Source: Ruminococcus sp.
GTDB taxonomy: Bacteria > Bacillota > Clostridia > Oscillospirales > Ruminococcaceae
Assembly: GCA_017470535.1 (NCBI GenBank)
Contig: JAFUYP010000019.1
Location: 1 to 33,198 of the forward strand
Length of the DNA: 33,198 bases
Direction: 5' to 3'
The position numbers and the translations under genes were made by a program. The notes beneath the pieces were generated by a model. That model was given only the letters and a program-made list of their open reading frames with translations, had not been told where the DNA came from and made no database searches. Numbering within the stretch: the stretch's first letter is position 1; the number at the start of each line of letters is the position of its first letter. Shown in pieces: positions 22,280-30,813 of the stretch.

Positions 22280-23943
22280 TGAGGATAAAAAGACTGCTCT
22301 GTGCATTTTTAAGCGCAGCGCTTCTTATGATAAATACTCTTACGATGAGTGCGGCGGCGTATAGCTTTACGCCCTACACCTCTGACGGCGAGGGCGGCAC
22401 TACACCGATAAAGCTCTACTCCGAAGCGGTGTATATGGTAAACACCGATACAGGCGATGTGCTTGTAGATATCAATGCCGACGAGCAGAGAGTCCCTGCG
22501 TCGCTTACAAAGATAATGACGGCGGTGGTGCTGCTTGAAAAGTACAAGGACGACCCCGACGCTCTTAAAACAGATAAGGTATCCGCCGGCAGCGAAGCGT
22601 TCGATGAGCTTTACGGTACAGGCGCATCTACGGCGGACATTCGCCCGGACGAGGTGGTTTCCTATTACGACCTTCTGTGTGCATTGATGATACCGTCTGC
22701 GTGTGAGGCAGGCAACATCATAGCCATGAACATCGGCAAGTCGCTTGACGGCTTTGTAGAGCTTATGAACAAGGAAGCCGAGATACTCGGTATGGAAAAC
22801 AGCCATTTTTCAAACTCACACGGTCTGTTCACTAACCAGAACTACACCACCTGCAAGGATATGTATAAGCTGGCAAAGTACGCATATGATACCTTCCCGG
22901 TATTCAGGGAGATAGTTGCGATGCCTACCTATAACCTTGACGCTACCGAGGAACACCCTGACGGGACTCTGATAATCAATACAAACGAAATGCTCGACGA
23001 AACGTCCGAATACTATTACAGCCCTGTCAAGGGGATAAAGACCGGCACTACCGACGAAGCAGGAAGATGCCTTGTAAGCTGTGCATCTCTTGACGGCAAG
23101 AATTATATGATAGTTTCAATGGGCGCTCCGCTTTACAGACTTGACGAAGAAAAGGAAGAGATAGAAAAGCAAAAAAAGGAAGAGGAAGAAGCCAAGGCAA
23201 AAGAGGAGGAAGAAAAAGCCGAGAATGCCGGGCAGTCAGCTGACGGCACCACAGAACAGACAGAGCAGTATGACGATACCACAGGCTATACTGAAGAATA
23301 CACAGACGAGTACACCGAGCAGCAGGGATACACCGATGACGGCACAAATGAATACACAGAGGAAATGACAGTAGACGGTATGTACGCCGAGACCGAGGAG
23401 GGAACAGACCAAAACGAACCGGAGGCTGTCATGTACAATATGATAGACCATAAGCACCTTTACCAGTGGGCGTTCTATCATATGGTAAGCACTGATTTTA
23501 TAAATACAAACTCCGAGATAGTTGATGTCAAGGTCGAATTCTCCGACAAGTCGGACACTGTAAACCTACGCCCTGCCGAGGGCTTCAAGCGTGAATGGCC
23601 CGACAACATTGAGATGAAAGAGATAGAACAGAAGATAGACCTTAAAGAAAACATCGTTGCCCCTGTCAATAAGGGCGATGCGCTGGGTACATTGTCACTA
23701 TACTATAAGGGCGAAAAGCTCACATCAGTCGATCTTGTAGCGGCGACCTCTCTTGAACGTGATACCAATTCATCACGATTAAAAATAGCAAAAGCATTTT
23801 TCCACTCACCTCAGTTCAAGCTGTGCGTGGCGTTTATTATCCTTCTTTTCGTAGGATATTCAGGCTGGTTCATATATGCCCTGCAACATAAATATGTAAG
23901 AAAACAGCCTTCACACAAAGCACACAATGAAGATGATGAATAG
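22279..23943 (+). CDS. D-alanyl-D-alanine carboxypeptidase (S11, DacF-like)
   Basis: A membrane-anchored penicillin-binding protein that trims D-Ala from peptidoglycan pentapeptides. 555 residues from the longer in-frame TTG 22276, 554 from ATG 22279. ATG is preferred because GAAAGGAT lies 8 nt upstream. A signal peptide covers residues 1-27. Motifs: SLTK (Ser75-Lys78), KTGT (254-257), and SAC (140-142) where the usual second motif is SxN. A charged helical insert (about 290-315, rich in Glu and Lys) and a Thr/Glu/Tyr/Gly-rich acidic stretch (to about 385) split the C-terminal part. A PBP5-C-like beta domain and a C-terminal membrane helix (about 512-537) with a short basic tail follow. It overlaps the upstream gene and shares its promoter. 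Confidence 0.92.
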   Translation: MRIKRLLCAFLSAALLMINTLTMSAAAYSFTPYTSDGEGGTTPIKLYSEAVYMVNTDTGDVLVDINADEQRVPASLTKIMTAVVLLEKYKDDPDALKTDKVSAGSEAFDELYGTGASTADIRPDEVVSYYDLLCALMIPSACEAGNIIAMNIGKSLDGFVELMNKEAEILGMENSHFSNSHGLFTNQNYTTCKDMYKLAKYAYDTFPVFREIVAMPTYNLDATEEHPDGTLIINTNEMLDETSEYYYSPVKGIKTGTTDEAGRCLVSCASLDGKNYMIVSMGAPLYRLDEEKEEIEKQKKEEEEAKAKEEEEKAENAGQSADGTTEQTEQYDDTTGYTEEYTDEYTEQQGYTDDGTNEYTEEMTVDGMYAETEEGTDQNEPEAVMYNMIDHKHLYQWAFYHMVSTDFINTNSEIVDVKVEFSDKSDTVNLRPAEGFKREWPDNIEMKEIEQKIDLKENIVAPVNKGDALGTLSLYYKGEKLTSVDLVAATSLERDTNSSRLKIAKAFFHSPQFKLCVAFIILLFVGYSGWFIYALQHKYVRKQPSHKAHNEDDE

Positions 23944-23944
23944 C

Positions 23945-23983
23945 AAAAAAAGCTGTCCGGTATTTCGGACAGCTTTTGTTTTT
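23945..23983. terminator. Bidirectional terminator between carboxypeptidase and metF
   Basis: A 12-bp stem AAAAGCTGTCCG / CGGACAGCTTTT (23948-23959, 23966-23977), with A-rich and T-rich flanks on both sides. It serves the two convergent genes. Confidence 0.93.
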
Positions 23984-23984
23984 A

Positions 23985-24842
23985 TCAAGCGTTTAATATG
24001 TTTTCTATCGCTGAGTATATCCTCTTGGCGACATATGGGTCGTTCATAGTGTAAAGATGTATCCCGTCAACCCCGTGAGCGATAAGATCGGTCATCTGGT
24101 CTATCGCATAGGCGATACCTGCATCACGAAGCGCATTGTCGTTGAATTCATACCTGTCAAGTATACGCCTGAACTTCTCCGGCAGCGATGCGCCGCACAT
24201 CTTTGTCATGCGCTCTATCTGACGCTTGTTCGTCACAGGCATTATACCCGCCTCGACAGGGACGCTTATGCCTGCGATGTCACACCTTTCAAGGAAGGAA
24301 TAAAAATGGTTGTTATCAAAGAACAGCTGTGAGATAAGCTCATTGCAGCCGCACTCTACCTTGTATTTCAGGTTTTTGATATCCTCAGCAGGAGATGCCG
24401 CTTCAAGGTGAGTTTCGGGGTAGCAGGCGCCTATCACATTAAAGCCGCCCTTTTCGTTTATAAACGTCACCAGATCGCTTGCGTGCCTGAAATCATATAC
24501 CGGCTCAATATCAGGGTTGATATCACCCCTTAGTGCGAGGATATTGTCGATACCGTTTTTTTCAAGCTCGTCGAGCATATTCGCAGCGTCCTGCTTTGTC
24601 ATGTATATGCACGGCATATGTGCAACGCTCTCGATGCCGTATTTTTCCTTTATAGTCGATGCGATGCTTATAGATGTAGAATTGCTCACCGACCCTCCTG
24701 CGCCGAACGTCACTGATATAAAATCAGGCTTTACATCGCTAAGCTCATCAAGCGTCTGATATATCGTATCTATCGTTGCCGTCTTTTTCGGCGGAAATAC
24801 CTCCAGTGAAAATAGAGGTCTGTCTGTTTTTTTATGTATCAT
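23985..24842 (-). CDS. metF: Methylenetetrahydrofolate reductase MetF
   Basis: This flavoprotein reduces 5,10-methylene-THF to 5-methyl-THF for methionine synthesis. 285 residues, the compact bacterial size. Motifs in order: FSLEVFPPKK, FISVTFGAGGS, MPCIYMTKQD (the usual HxTC-like position), NILALRGD, VIGACYPETH, LISQLFFDN and AGIMPVTNKRQ. All are standard for MetF. The start at ATG 24842 lies about 11 nt after GAAAGGA. It appears monocistronic: promoter at 24875-24903, shared terminator at 23945-23983. No metH or methionine-linked gene is adjacent, and no S-box riboswitch precedes it. Confidence 0.95.
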   Translation of the reverse strand: MIHKKTDRPLFSLEVFPPKKTATIDTIYQTLDELSDVKPDFISVTFGAGGSVSNSTSISIASTIKEKYGIESVAHMPCIYMTKQDAANMLDELEKNGIDNILALRGDINPDIEPVYDFRHASDLVTFINEKGGFNVIGACYPETHLEAASPAEDIKNLKYKVECGCNELISQLFFDNNHFYSFLERCDIAGISVPVEAGIMPVTNKRQIERMTKMCGASLPEKFRRILDRYEFNDNALRDAGIAYAIDQMTDLIAHGVDGIHLYTMNDPYVAKRIYSAIENILNA

Positions 24843-24874
24843 TACTGTATAGTCCTTTCGGTGAATATACTTAT

Positions 24875-24903
24875 ATTATACTACTTTACTCGGCTTTTTT
24901 CAA
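24875..24903 (-). promoter_or_regulatory. Promoter of metF
   Basis: TTGAAA (24903-24898), 17-nt spacer, TATAAT (24880-24875) on the minus strand, giving a leader of about 30 nt, too short for a known methionine riboswitch. Confidence 0.8.
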
Positions 24904-24929
24904 TGGGTTTTCATTTTTTTGGCGTTTGA

Positions 24930-24968
24930 TACAAAATAAACTGCTGTGTGCATTTCACAGCAGTTTAT
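24930..24968 (-). terminator. Terminator of the cohesin-like/GGDEF operon
   Basis: A 13-bp stem ATAAACTGCTGTG / CACAGCAGTTTAT with a 7-nt loop, then TTTTG on the minus strand. It starts 14 bp past the stop at 24982. Confidence 0.85.
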
Positions 24969-24981
24969 TATATACAAACAT

Positions 24982-26712
24982 TTATCTCTTATTAACTCCG
25001 CCCTGCGAGAGCTTAAAGTCCTCTATGTCATTCTTTACAGAGGGTCTTGCTTTCTGCTTGCCCGGAGCAGTAAACTTAATATCCTCGTCCCCGTCACGGT
25101 CAAGGAAGTTTTCAAAGTCATTGACTGCTGCGTTGTTTGCAGGCTCTTTGTATGAGTATTCCTCCTGCTCGTCGTATGCGTCGTCGCCGTTATCGTCCTG
25201 ATAGCCGTCGTCAGAATATTCGTCCTGATATCCCTCGTCGTTGTCCTCAGGCTCATTTATAACAGGTGCAGCCGGGATGTCAAACTGCTTCATATCCGAG
25301 TCATCATCGAAGCTGAAATCCTCAAAATCATTATCCCTGTCGGTAAATGAAGGTGTCTTGGGATTGTAATACTTCTCTCTCCTTGACTGCTTCTTCCTCT
25401 GCTCTTCTTTTTCCTTCTTCTTTCTCTTTACAACAAGCACGAAATATGCGATTATAAGAGCCACCAGCAGTACGCACACGATAACGATGATAAACGTCAG
25501 CTTTGCAGTATCGTTGTTCTTTTCGTCACTGCTGAGCGTACCGGCAGCTTCGCTGCTGTCCTCGAGCGAGCTTACTTCATCGCCGTTGTCCATGACATTT
25601 ATCCTGTAATATCCCTTTGTGCCGTCCTTGTAGGTAACGTCCATTTCGGTAACGCCGTCAGTGAGCACCTTTATCATGCCGTCCTCTACGACTGCGATAG
25701 ATTCATCATGAACATCTATCGACTCATAATCCTTTATGCCAAGGCTGTCAAGCGTCACGCCGTCCTTGTCAGCAAGTGTAAGGTTTATCGGCTGGTATGT
25801 ACGCTCATTGTCGGGAGCTACCTTTTCCTTATCCTCGTCATCGCTGTCATCAGGCTGCTCTACCGTGATGATAGCGTTAGAAACAGTAACATTCGTAATA
25901 TCGTTTAGCTCTTCATCATTGAGTGAATCCACTACTGCCATAACAGAGGTCTGATCTACCGTAACTCTCTTTTTGAGCTTGAAAGTCACCGTCACGAATG
26001 TGCCGTCATACTCAGTGCCGCTTGTATTGAGATACTCAAATCTGTATCTGCCGTCCTCGCAGCTGTCAGTAACTATACCGCCTATATTGTCATCATTCGA
26101 CTTGCTCTTTTTGTATTCAAAAACAGCCTCATCAAAATCAAGGAATATCTTAGCCCCGGCTATCTTTGAATCGGAATCTATCTTGAGCTTTACGTCTATC
26201 TCGCCGTCATCATCAAAGCCGGTGGTCGTCACATCGACATTCGCACTGTAAAAGGACTCCTTGTCCTCGCCCTCTTCCTCGGTCGTGGTAGTAGTTTCCT
26301 CTTGCGTGGTAGTGACAGGCTCAGTTTCCTGAGTTGTCGCCTCAGTCGTGGTAGTCTTTTTCCTGGTCGTCTTTTTAGTAGTCGTGGTCTGTTTGGTCGT
26401 TGTCTTTTTTGTAGTAGTTTCCTCAGTGGTAGTCTTTTTTTCTGTTTCCTTGGTGGTCTTCTTGGTCTGTTTCTCAGTTGTTACATCTTCTGTTTGGGCA
26501 GGCTCCTCGGGGTCATCAGTTTCCGCCGGATCCTCAGTATCGTCCGGTTCTTCCGGCTCTACATCGGTGATATTATCCTCAGTCTGAGCAGGGTCATCTG
26601 CCTGCGCCTGACTCTCTGTCGCTATCGGAACAGCAAGTGCCGTCATCGGTACTGTCAAACTGACTGCCACAAGTGCAGCCACTGCTGATGATAGAAGTTT
26701 TTTGATCTGCAT
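24982..26712 (-). CDS. Cohesin-like surface protein with membrane anchor and acidic cytoplasmic tail
   Basis: A 576-residue envelope protein. Signal peptide 1-27, acidic linker, then a Thr/Lys/Glu-rich low-complexity linker (about 75-150). Next comes a beta-sandwich domain (about 153-290) with the cohesin-like pattern ANVDVTTTG...DVKLKIDSDSKIAGAKIFL, DFDEAVFEYK and VTVTFKLKKRV. A second beta region (about 300-380, ending in a segment like a bacterial Ig-like domain) precedes one membrane helix (about 405-428). The last ~148 residues, beginning KRKKKEKEEQRKK, would be cytoplasmic, very acidic and Asp/Tyr-rich. The start ATG 26712 follows AGGAG. It lies 21 bp after the GGDEF gene, so the two form an operon. 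It could bind dockerin-type partners or polysaccharide; cohesin assignment is by pattern. Confidence 0.8.
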   Translation of the reverse strand: MQIKKLLSSAVAALVAVSLTVPMTALAVPIATESQAQADDPAQTEDNITDVEPEEPDDTEDPAETDDPEEPAQTEDVTTEKQTKKTTKETEKKTTTEETTTKKTTTKQTTTTKKTTRKKTTTTEATTQETEPVTTTQEETTTTTEEEGEDKESFYSANVDVTTTGFDDDGEIDVKLKIDSDSKIAGAKIFLDFDEAVFEYKKSKSNDDNIGGIVTDSCEDGRYRFEYLNTSGTEYDGTFVTVTFKLKKRVTVDQTSVMAVVDSLNDEELNDITNVTVSNAIITVEQPDDSDDEDKEKVAPDNERTYQPINLTLADKDGVTLDSLGIKDYESIDVHDESIAVVEDGMIKVLTDGVTEMDVTYKDGTKGYYRINVMDNGDEVSSLEDSSEAAGTLSSDEKNNDTAKLTFIIVIVCVLLVALIIAYFVLVVKRKKKEKEEQRKKQSRREKYYNPKTPSFTDRDNDFEDFSFDDDSDMKQFDIPAAPVINEPEDNDEGYQDEYSDDGYQDDNGDDAYDEQEEYSYKEPANNAAVNDFENFLDRDGDEDIKFTAPGKQKARPSVKNDIEDFKLSQGGVNKR

Positions 26713-26733
26713 ATTTACTATCTCCTGTCTTTG

Positions 26734-28611
26734 TTATCTCGGCTTTTGCCGTTTATATTGTTTTCTTTCATTCTTTCTAAGATACATACGCTCGTCAGCG
26801 ATGCTTATGATGCTGTCGATATTTTCAAGCCTGCACCTGTCGCCGACAATGCCTATGCTTGCCTCTATCCTGTACGGCAGCCCTGAGCTTTCGTTGAACC
26901 TTTCAAGATAATCATCGAATCTTTCCTCAAAGCTCACCGCAGCGCCCTGCGTGAAGCTGCCGGCAGAAATAAATTCATCTCCCCCGAACCTTGCACACAC
27001 AAAGTCATCGCCGCCTGCATACCTGAGTGCAAGAGCTATCGTTTCTATCGCCCTGTCGCCCTCAGAATGACCGTACAGATCATTTATATCTTTCAGCCCG
27101 TCAAGGTCTGCCGACACTACGAGCAGCTCCGGAGCTTCACGCCCCGAGAACCTCTCCGAAAGCTCCTTGAAAAACCCACGCCTGTTGAAAAGCCCTGTCA
27201 TCGAATCATGTACATACATATTTTCAAGACGCTTGTTGACATTTCTAAGCTGCCTGTGTGTCTTTATCACATCGAGCATACCGCACAGGTTCATGCTGAA
27301 TATGTACCACTCATCAAGTGCCTCGGTAGAGGTGAACTCCCTTGCTATGTACCCTGTCGTGTTTTCTCTTATATGAAGCGGCATGAGCAGTATGCTCTTG
27401 TTGTCTTCAAGCGCCTCCTCAATGCCCGGCAGCGTCTGCTGGCGCATAAACTTCATATCCGTCCTTGCGCTGTCATAAGGGTCTTTCTTGATAAGCAGCT
27501 GCATAACATCTGCAAACTCCCCCTGATACACCTCGCCGTCAAAGAAGCCGTCATTTACGCAAAGCCACATTTCTCTTGTCCATGCACGCTTGCAGTAATG
27601 CGCTATCAGATCGACCGCCTCCTCAAACGTCTGCTTTGTCGTGACGTTGTTTGTAAAGCGTATCATATGCTTGTCAAATATCTTTATAAGCTCATTTTTA
27701 TATGACAGGTCAAACGCATAGCCGTTGACCCTCTTAATATCCTCATTGCCGACGCAGCCGCAGCTCTCAGCGAATTTAAGGTCATTTCCAAGCACGATAG
27801 TCTTATCCACAGCCTTGCCTGCCCAGATATCCCTCAGTACATCAACAGCCGTGCGTATGCCCTCTTCATGCTTGAACCTTGCAGTTGCTATCCTCGGGAT
27901 AAAGCAGCTTGACGCATACAGATCATCAATGCCCGTGACCCTTACATCCTCCGGCACTCTCAGCCCGTGGTTGTAAAGCTCGTCAGCCGCCGCCATTGCC
28001 ATGTTGTCATTAGCGCACACCAGCGCATCGAACACCATACCGTCCTCTAACCACTTGTCAACGACCTGCTTTGTGCGCAGCGCCCACCAGCCGCCCTCGC
28101 CGACCCTTTCAGGCTCGTAGGGAATGCCATTTTTGTCAAGTGCGTCCTTGTACGACTGTACACGCCTGTCAGATACGAGCTGTCCGTGCTGACCTGCCAT
28201 GAAATTGATGCTCCTGCACCCATGCACTTTTATAAGATGCTCGGTGATAGACTCGATAGCCCCGCAGTCATCAAACACTACGTTGCAGTCAGCACCGTCA
28301 TCAGGAGAATCAAAGCACACGACCGGGACGTTCTTTTCATTAGCGCCCTGAATTATCTTTTTGCGCACCGTGAGATTCTTGATGCTCTCACTGATTATTA
28401 TAAGCCCATCGATAAGGTCATAGTCGATAAGGCTGAAAACACTGTATTCACCGTCATCGTGAGCCTTGCTGCCGTACTTGTTGTCAAGGCAGGCGTAATA
28501 GAGAAGATGTATGTCAAACCCCGACACATACTCGCCAAGAGCTTTGACGATCTTTAACTGATACTCCTCGCCCGTGCCGGAAAAGCACACGCCGATAATT
28601 CTTTTTTTCAT
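26734..28611 (-). CDS. LacI-type ligand-binding domain fused to GGDEF diguanylate cyclase
   Basis: A 625-residue protein with no signal peptide or membrane helix. It is likely a cytoplasmic sensor that makes cyclic di-GMP in response to a small ligand, perhaps a sugar. Residues 1-285 form a periplasmic-binding-protein-like domain as in LacI regulators (DGLIIISESI, VVCFDSPDDGADCNVVFDD, RRVQSYKDAL, DALVCANDNMAMAAADEL, VRVTGIDDL), but the DNA-binding helix-turn-helix is absent. A GAF-like middle region (about 300-445) and a short helix precede the GGDEF domain. That domain has DSMTGLFNRRGF and an intact GGDEF (543-547), consistent with activity. The RxxD inhibitory site is missing. It is co-transcribed with the cohesin-like surface protein, from a promoter at 28673-28701. 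Confidence 0.9.
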   Translation of the reverse strand: MKKRIIGVCFSGTGEEYQLKIVKALGEYVSGFDIHLLYYACLDNKYGSKAHDDGEYSVFSLIDYDLIDGLIIISESIKNLTVRKKIIQGANEKNVPVVCFDSPDDGADCNVVFDDCGAIESITEHLIKVHGCRSINFMAGQHGQLVSDRRVQSYKDALDKNGIPYEPERVGEGGWWALRTKQVVDKWLEDGMVFDALVCANDNMAMAAADELYNHGLRVPEDVRVTGIDDLYASSCFIPRIATARFKHEEGIRTAVDVLRDIWAGKAVDKTIVLGNDLKFAESCGCVGNEDIKRVNGYAFDLSYKNELIKIFDKHMIRFTNNVTTKQTFEEAVDLIAHYCKRAWTREMWLCVNDGFFDGEVYQGEFADVMQLLIKKDPYDSARTDMKFMRQQTLPGIEEALEDNKSILLMPLHIRENTTGYIAREFTSTEALDEWYIFSMNLCGMLDVIKTHRQLRNVNKRLENMYVHDSMTGLFNRRGFFKELSERFSGREAPELLVVSADLDGLKDINDLYGHSEGDRAIETIALALRYAGGDDFVCARFGGDEFISAGSFTQGAAVSFEERFDDYLERFNESSGLPYRIEASIGIVGDRCRLENIDSIISIADERMYLRKNERKQYKRQKPR

Positions 28612-28672
28612 GACCTCACCACCCTTACGAGCAATAAAAGTAAATAGATAAACAATTATTCCATTCTATTTA

Positions 28673-28701
28673 ATTATACATTATAAAATGGATTTAGTCA
28701 A
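28673..28701 (-). promoter_or_regulatory. Promoter of the GGDEF/cohesin-like operon
   Basis: TTGACT (28701-28696), 17-nt spacer, TATAAT (28678-28673) on the minus strand, with a leader of about 55 nt. Confidence 0.8.
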
Positions 28702-28767
28702 CCTTTTTTGCGTGAAAACAATTTACAAATTTACAAATATATTCCTGTAATTTTTTATAATTCTTAT

Positions 28768-28797
28768 ATAAACAAACTCCCTGCATTACGCAGGGAG
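28768..28797 (-). terminator. glmS terminator
   Basis: An 8-bp stem CTCCCTGC / GCAGGGAG with a 5-nt loop, followed by TTTGTTTATA on the minus strand, just past the glmS stop at 28805. Confidence 0.85.
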
Positions 28798-28804
28798 CAG
28801 TGTA

Positions 28805-30643
28805 TTATTCGACCGTTACGGATTTAGCGAGGTTTCTTGGCTTGTCAACGTCAAGACCTCTTGCCACAGATACATAGTATCCTAAAAGCTGGAGCGGTAT
28901 CACCGCAAGACTTGCCGCAAAATGCTCGTCTACCTTCGGTACATATGTCACGAAATTGCATGAATCCTCTATCTCGTATTTTCCGTAGAATGTCAGACCG
29001 CACAGATAAGCGCCACGGCTCTTGCACTCTACCATATTGGAAACTGTCTTTTCATAAAGCTCAGACTGAGTAAGCACACCTATCACGAGAGTACCGTCCT
29101 CGATAAGCGAGATAGTGCCGTGTTTAAGCTCGCCGGCAGCGTAAGCCTCACTGTGGATATATGAGATCTCCTTGAGCTTTAAGCTCCCCTCCATGCTGAC
29201 AGCATAGTCGATACCTCTTCCGATAAAGAACACGTCCTTGGCATTTGCATACTTGGAAGCGAACCACTGTAACCTTTCCTTCTCGTCAAGTATCCTCTCT
29301 ATCTTGCCGGGGATAGTTTTAAGCTCCTCGATAAGCTCCGAATACTTCTCATCGCTTATAGTGCCCCTTACCTTTGCAAACTGTATCGCCAGGCAGTACC
29401 CTGCGATAAGCTGGCAGCTGTATGCCTTTGTGGTAGCAACTGCTATCTCGGGACCAGCGAGCGTGTAGAAGCATGAGTCAGCCTCTCGTGCGATAAAGCT
29501 GCCGACTACATTTACTATACCGAGCGTCTTTATGCCCATTTCCTTCGCAAGATTGAGTGCTGCCTTGCTGTCTGCCGTTTCACCCGACTGTGAAACTATT
29601 ATCACAAGCCCGTTTTTGTCAAGCAGCGGCTTTCTGTAACGGAACTCGGACGCAAGCTCCACCCTTACCGGTATCTTCGCAAGATCCTCGATCACATACT
29701 GTGCAGCCACGCCGGTATGATAAGCAGAACCGCACGCAACAATATATATCTGCGAGATGCTCTTTATCTCGTCCTCTGTAAGACCCACATCAGACAGGTC
29801 TATACTGCCGTCCTTGATAACAGAATTAAGAGTATCAGCGATAGCCTTCGGCTGCTCGTGTATCTCCTTCATCATGAAATGCTCATAGCCGCCCTTTTCA
29901 GCCGACTCAGCGTCCCATGTTATCTCGGACTGCTCCTTTGTTATCTCATCGCCGTCAAGGTTGAAGAACGTCACCTCGCCGCCTTTGAGCCTTGCCATTT
30001 CCATGTCGCCTATGTAGTAGACGTTTCTTGTGTATTTAAGTATAGCCGGAACGTCAGATGCCACATAGCTCTCGCCCTCTGCAACGCCAATTATCATCGG
30101 ACTGTCTTTTCTTGCGACCCATACCTCACCGGGGTAGTCCTTAAACATTATAGCAAGCGCATATGAGCCTCTTACTCTCACCATAGTCTTCGCTATCGCA
30201 TCAACAGGACCCATGCCGTATTTCTTGTAGTAGTAGTCTATGAGCTTTGTGACTACCTCTGTATCGGTCTGCGAATAGAAAGTATAATCATGCCTTAACA
30301 GCTTTTCTTTAAGCTCCTGATAGTTTTCTATGATACCGTTATGTACAGCGGTAACATTTCCGTCATCGCTCATATGAGGGTGAGCGTTTATCTCGCTCGG
30401 TTCTCCATGGGTAGCCCACCTTGTATGACCTATACCGTTTGAGCCCTTTACAGCCTTGCCGAAATCAGTCTTTTCCGCAAGCACCTGCAATTTGCCCTTG
30501 GCCTTTACGACCTTGACATCGCTCTCGCCGTTGCGTACTGCGATACCTGCCGAATCATAGCCCCTGTATTCGAGCTTTGCAAGCCCGTCAAGAAGTATGG
30601 GCGCTGCCTGCTGCACACCGCTGAAACCAACTATTCCACACAT
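28805..30643 (-). CDS. glmS: Glutamine-fructose-6-phosphate aminotransferase GlmS
   Basis: This makes glucosamine-6-phosphate from fructose-6-phosphate and glutamine, the entry to peptidoglycan amino sugars. 612 residues, the normal length. The start is ATG 30643, 7 nt after TCCTCC-complement GGAGGA. This puts the N-terminal nucleophile cysteine directly after Met (MCGIVGFSG), as the amidotransferase mechanism requires; an upstream in-frame start at 30658 is rejected. The glutaminase half (GHTRWATHGEP, HNGIIEN) is followed by two SIS sugar-isomerase domains (IVACGSAYHTG, SQSGETADS; FIGRGIDYAVSMEGSLKLKE) and the conserved C-terminus PRNLAKSVTVE. The leader has no room for a glmS ribozyme. Confidence 0.98.
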   Translation of the reverse strand: MCGIVGFSGVQQAAPILLDGLAKLEYRGYDSAGIAVRNGESDVKVVKAKGKLQVLAEKTDFGKAVKGSNGIGHTRWATHGEPSEINAHPHMSDDGNVTAVHNGIIENYQELKEKLLRHDYTFYSQTDTEVVTKLIDYYYKKYGMGPVDAIAKTMVRVRGSYALAIMFKDYPGEVWVARKDSPMIIGVAEGESYVASDVPAILKYTRNVYYIGDMEMARLKGGEVTFFNLDGDEITKEQSEITWDAESAEKGGYEHFMMKEIHEQPKAIADTLNSVIKDGSIDLSDVGLTEDEIKSISQIYIVACGSAYHTGVAAQYVIEDLAKIPVRVELASEFRYRKPLLDKNGLVIIVSQSGETADSKAALNLAKEMGIKTLGIVNVVGSFIAREADSCFYTLAGPEIAVATTKAYSCQLIAGYCLAIQFAKVRGTISDEKYSELIEELKTIPGKIERILDEKERLQWFASKYANAKDVFFIGRGIDYAVSMEGSLKLKEISYIHSEAYAAGELKHGTISLIEDGTLVIGVLTQSELYEKTVSNMVECKSRGAYLCGLTFYGKYEIEDSCNFVTYVPKVDEHFAASLAVIPLQLLGYYVSVARGLDVDKPRNLAKSVTVE

Positions 30644-30715
30644 AGATATATCCTCCAATTATTAATATACGATATTATGTACTAATAAGCGTTTACAAAC
30701 AAACACCTATTAAAT

Positions 30716-30744
30716 ATTATATCAAAAACACGCCATTTTGTCAA
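30716..30744 (-). promoter_or_regulatory. Promoter of glmS
   Basis: Perfect TTGACA (30744-30739), 17-nt spacer, TATAAT (30721-30716) on the minus strand. The leader to ATG 30643 is only about 65-70 nt. Confidence 0.85.
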
Positions 30745-30761
30745 TGCTTTATTATAATAAT

Positions 30762-30791
30762 TTGACTTTGTATACTTAAATGTGTTATAAT
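30762..30791 (+). promoter_or_regulatory. Promoter of the 30814-33048 operon
   Basis: TTGACT (30762-30767), 18-nt spacer, TATAAT (30786-30791). Transcription would start only about 15 nt before ATG 30814, with AAAAGGGGG (30797-30805) as ribosome binding site. Confidence 0.75.
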
Positions 30792-30813
30792 ACCATAAAA
30801 AGGGGGCAGTCTT

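Noticed and set aside
24843-24980. S-box or other methionine riboswitch before metF
   Set aside because: The promoter leaves a leader of about 30 nt, too short, and the stem-loop nearby is the terminator of the neighbouring operon.
26280-26480. Long open frames on the plus strand opposite the Thr/Lys-rich linker
   Set aside because: They arise from the repetitive linker codons of the real minus-strand gene and lack ribosome binding sites.
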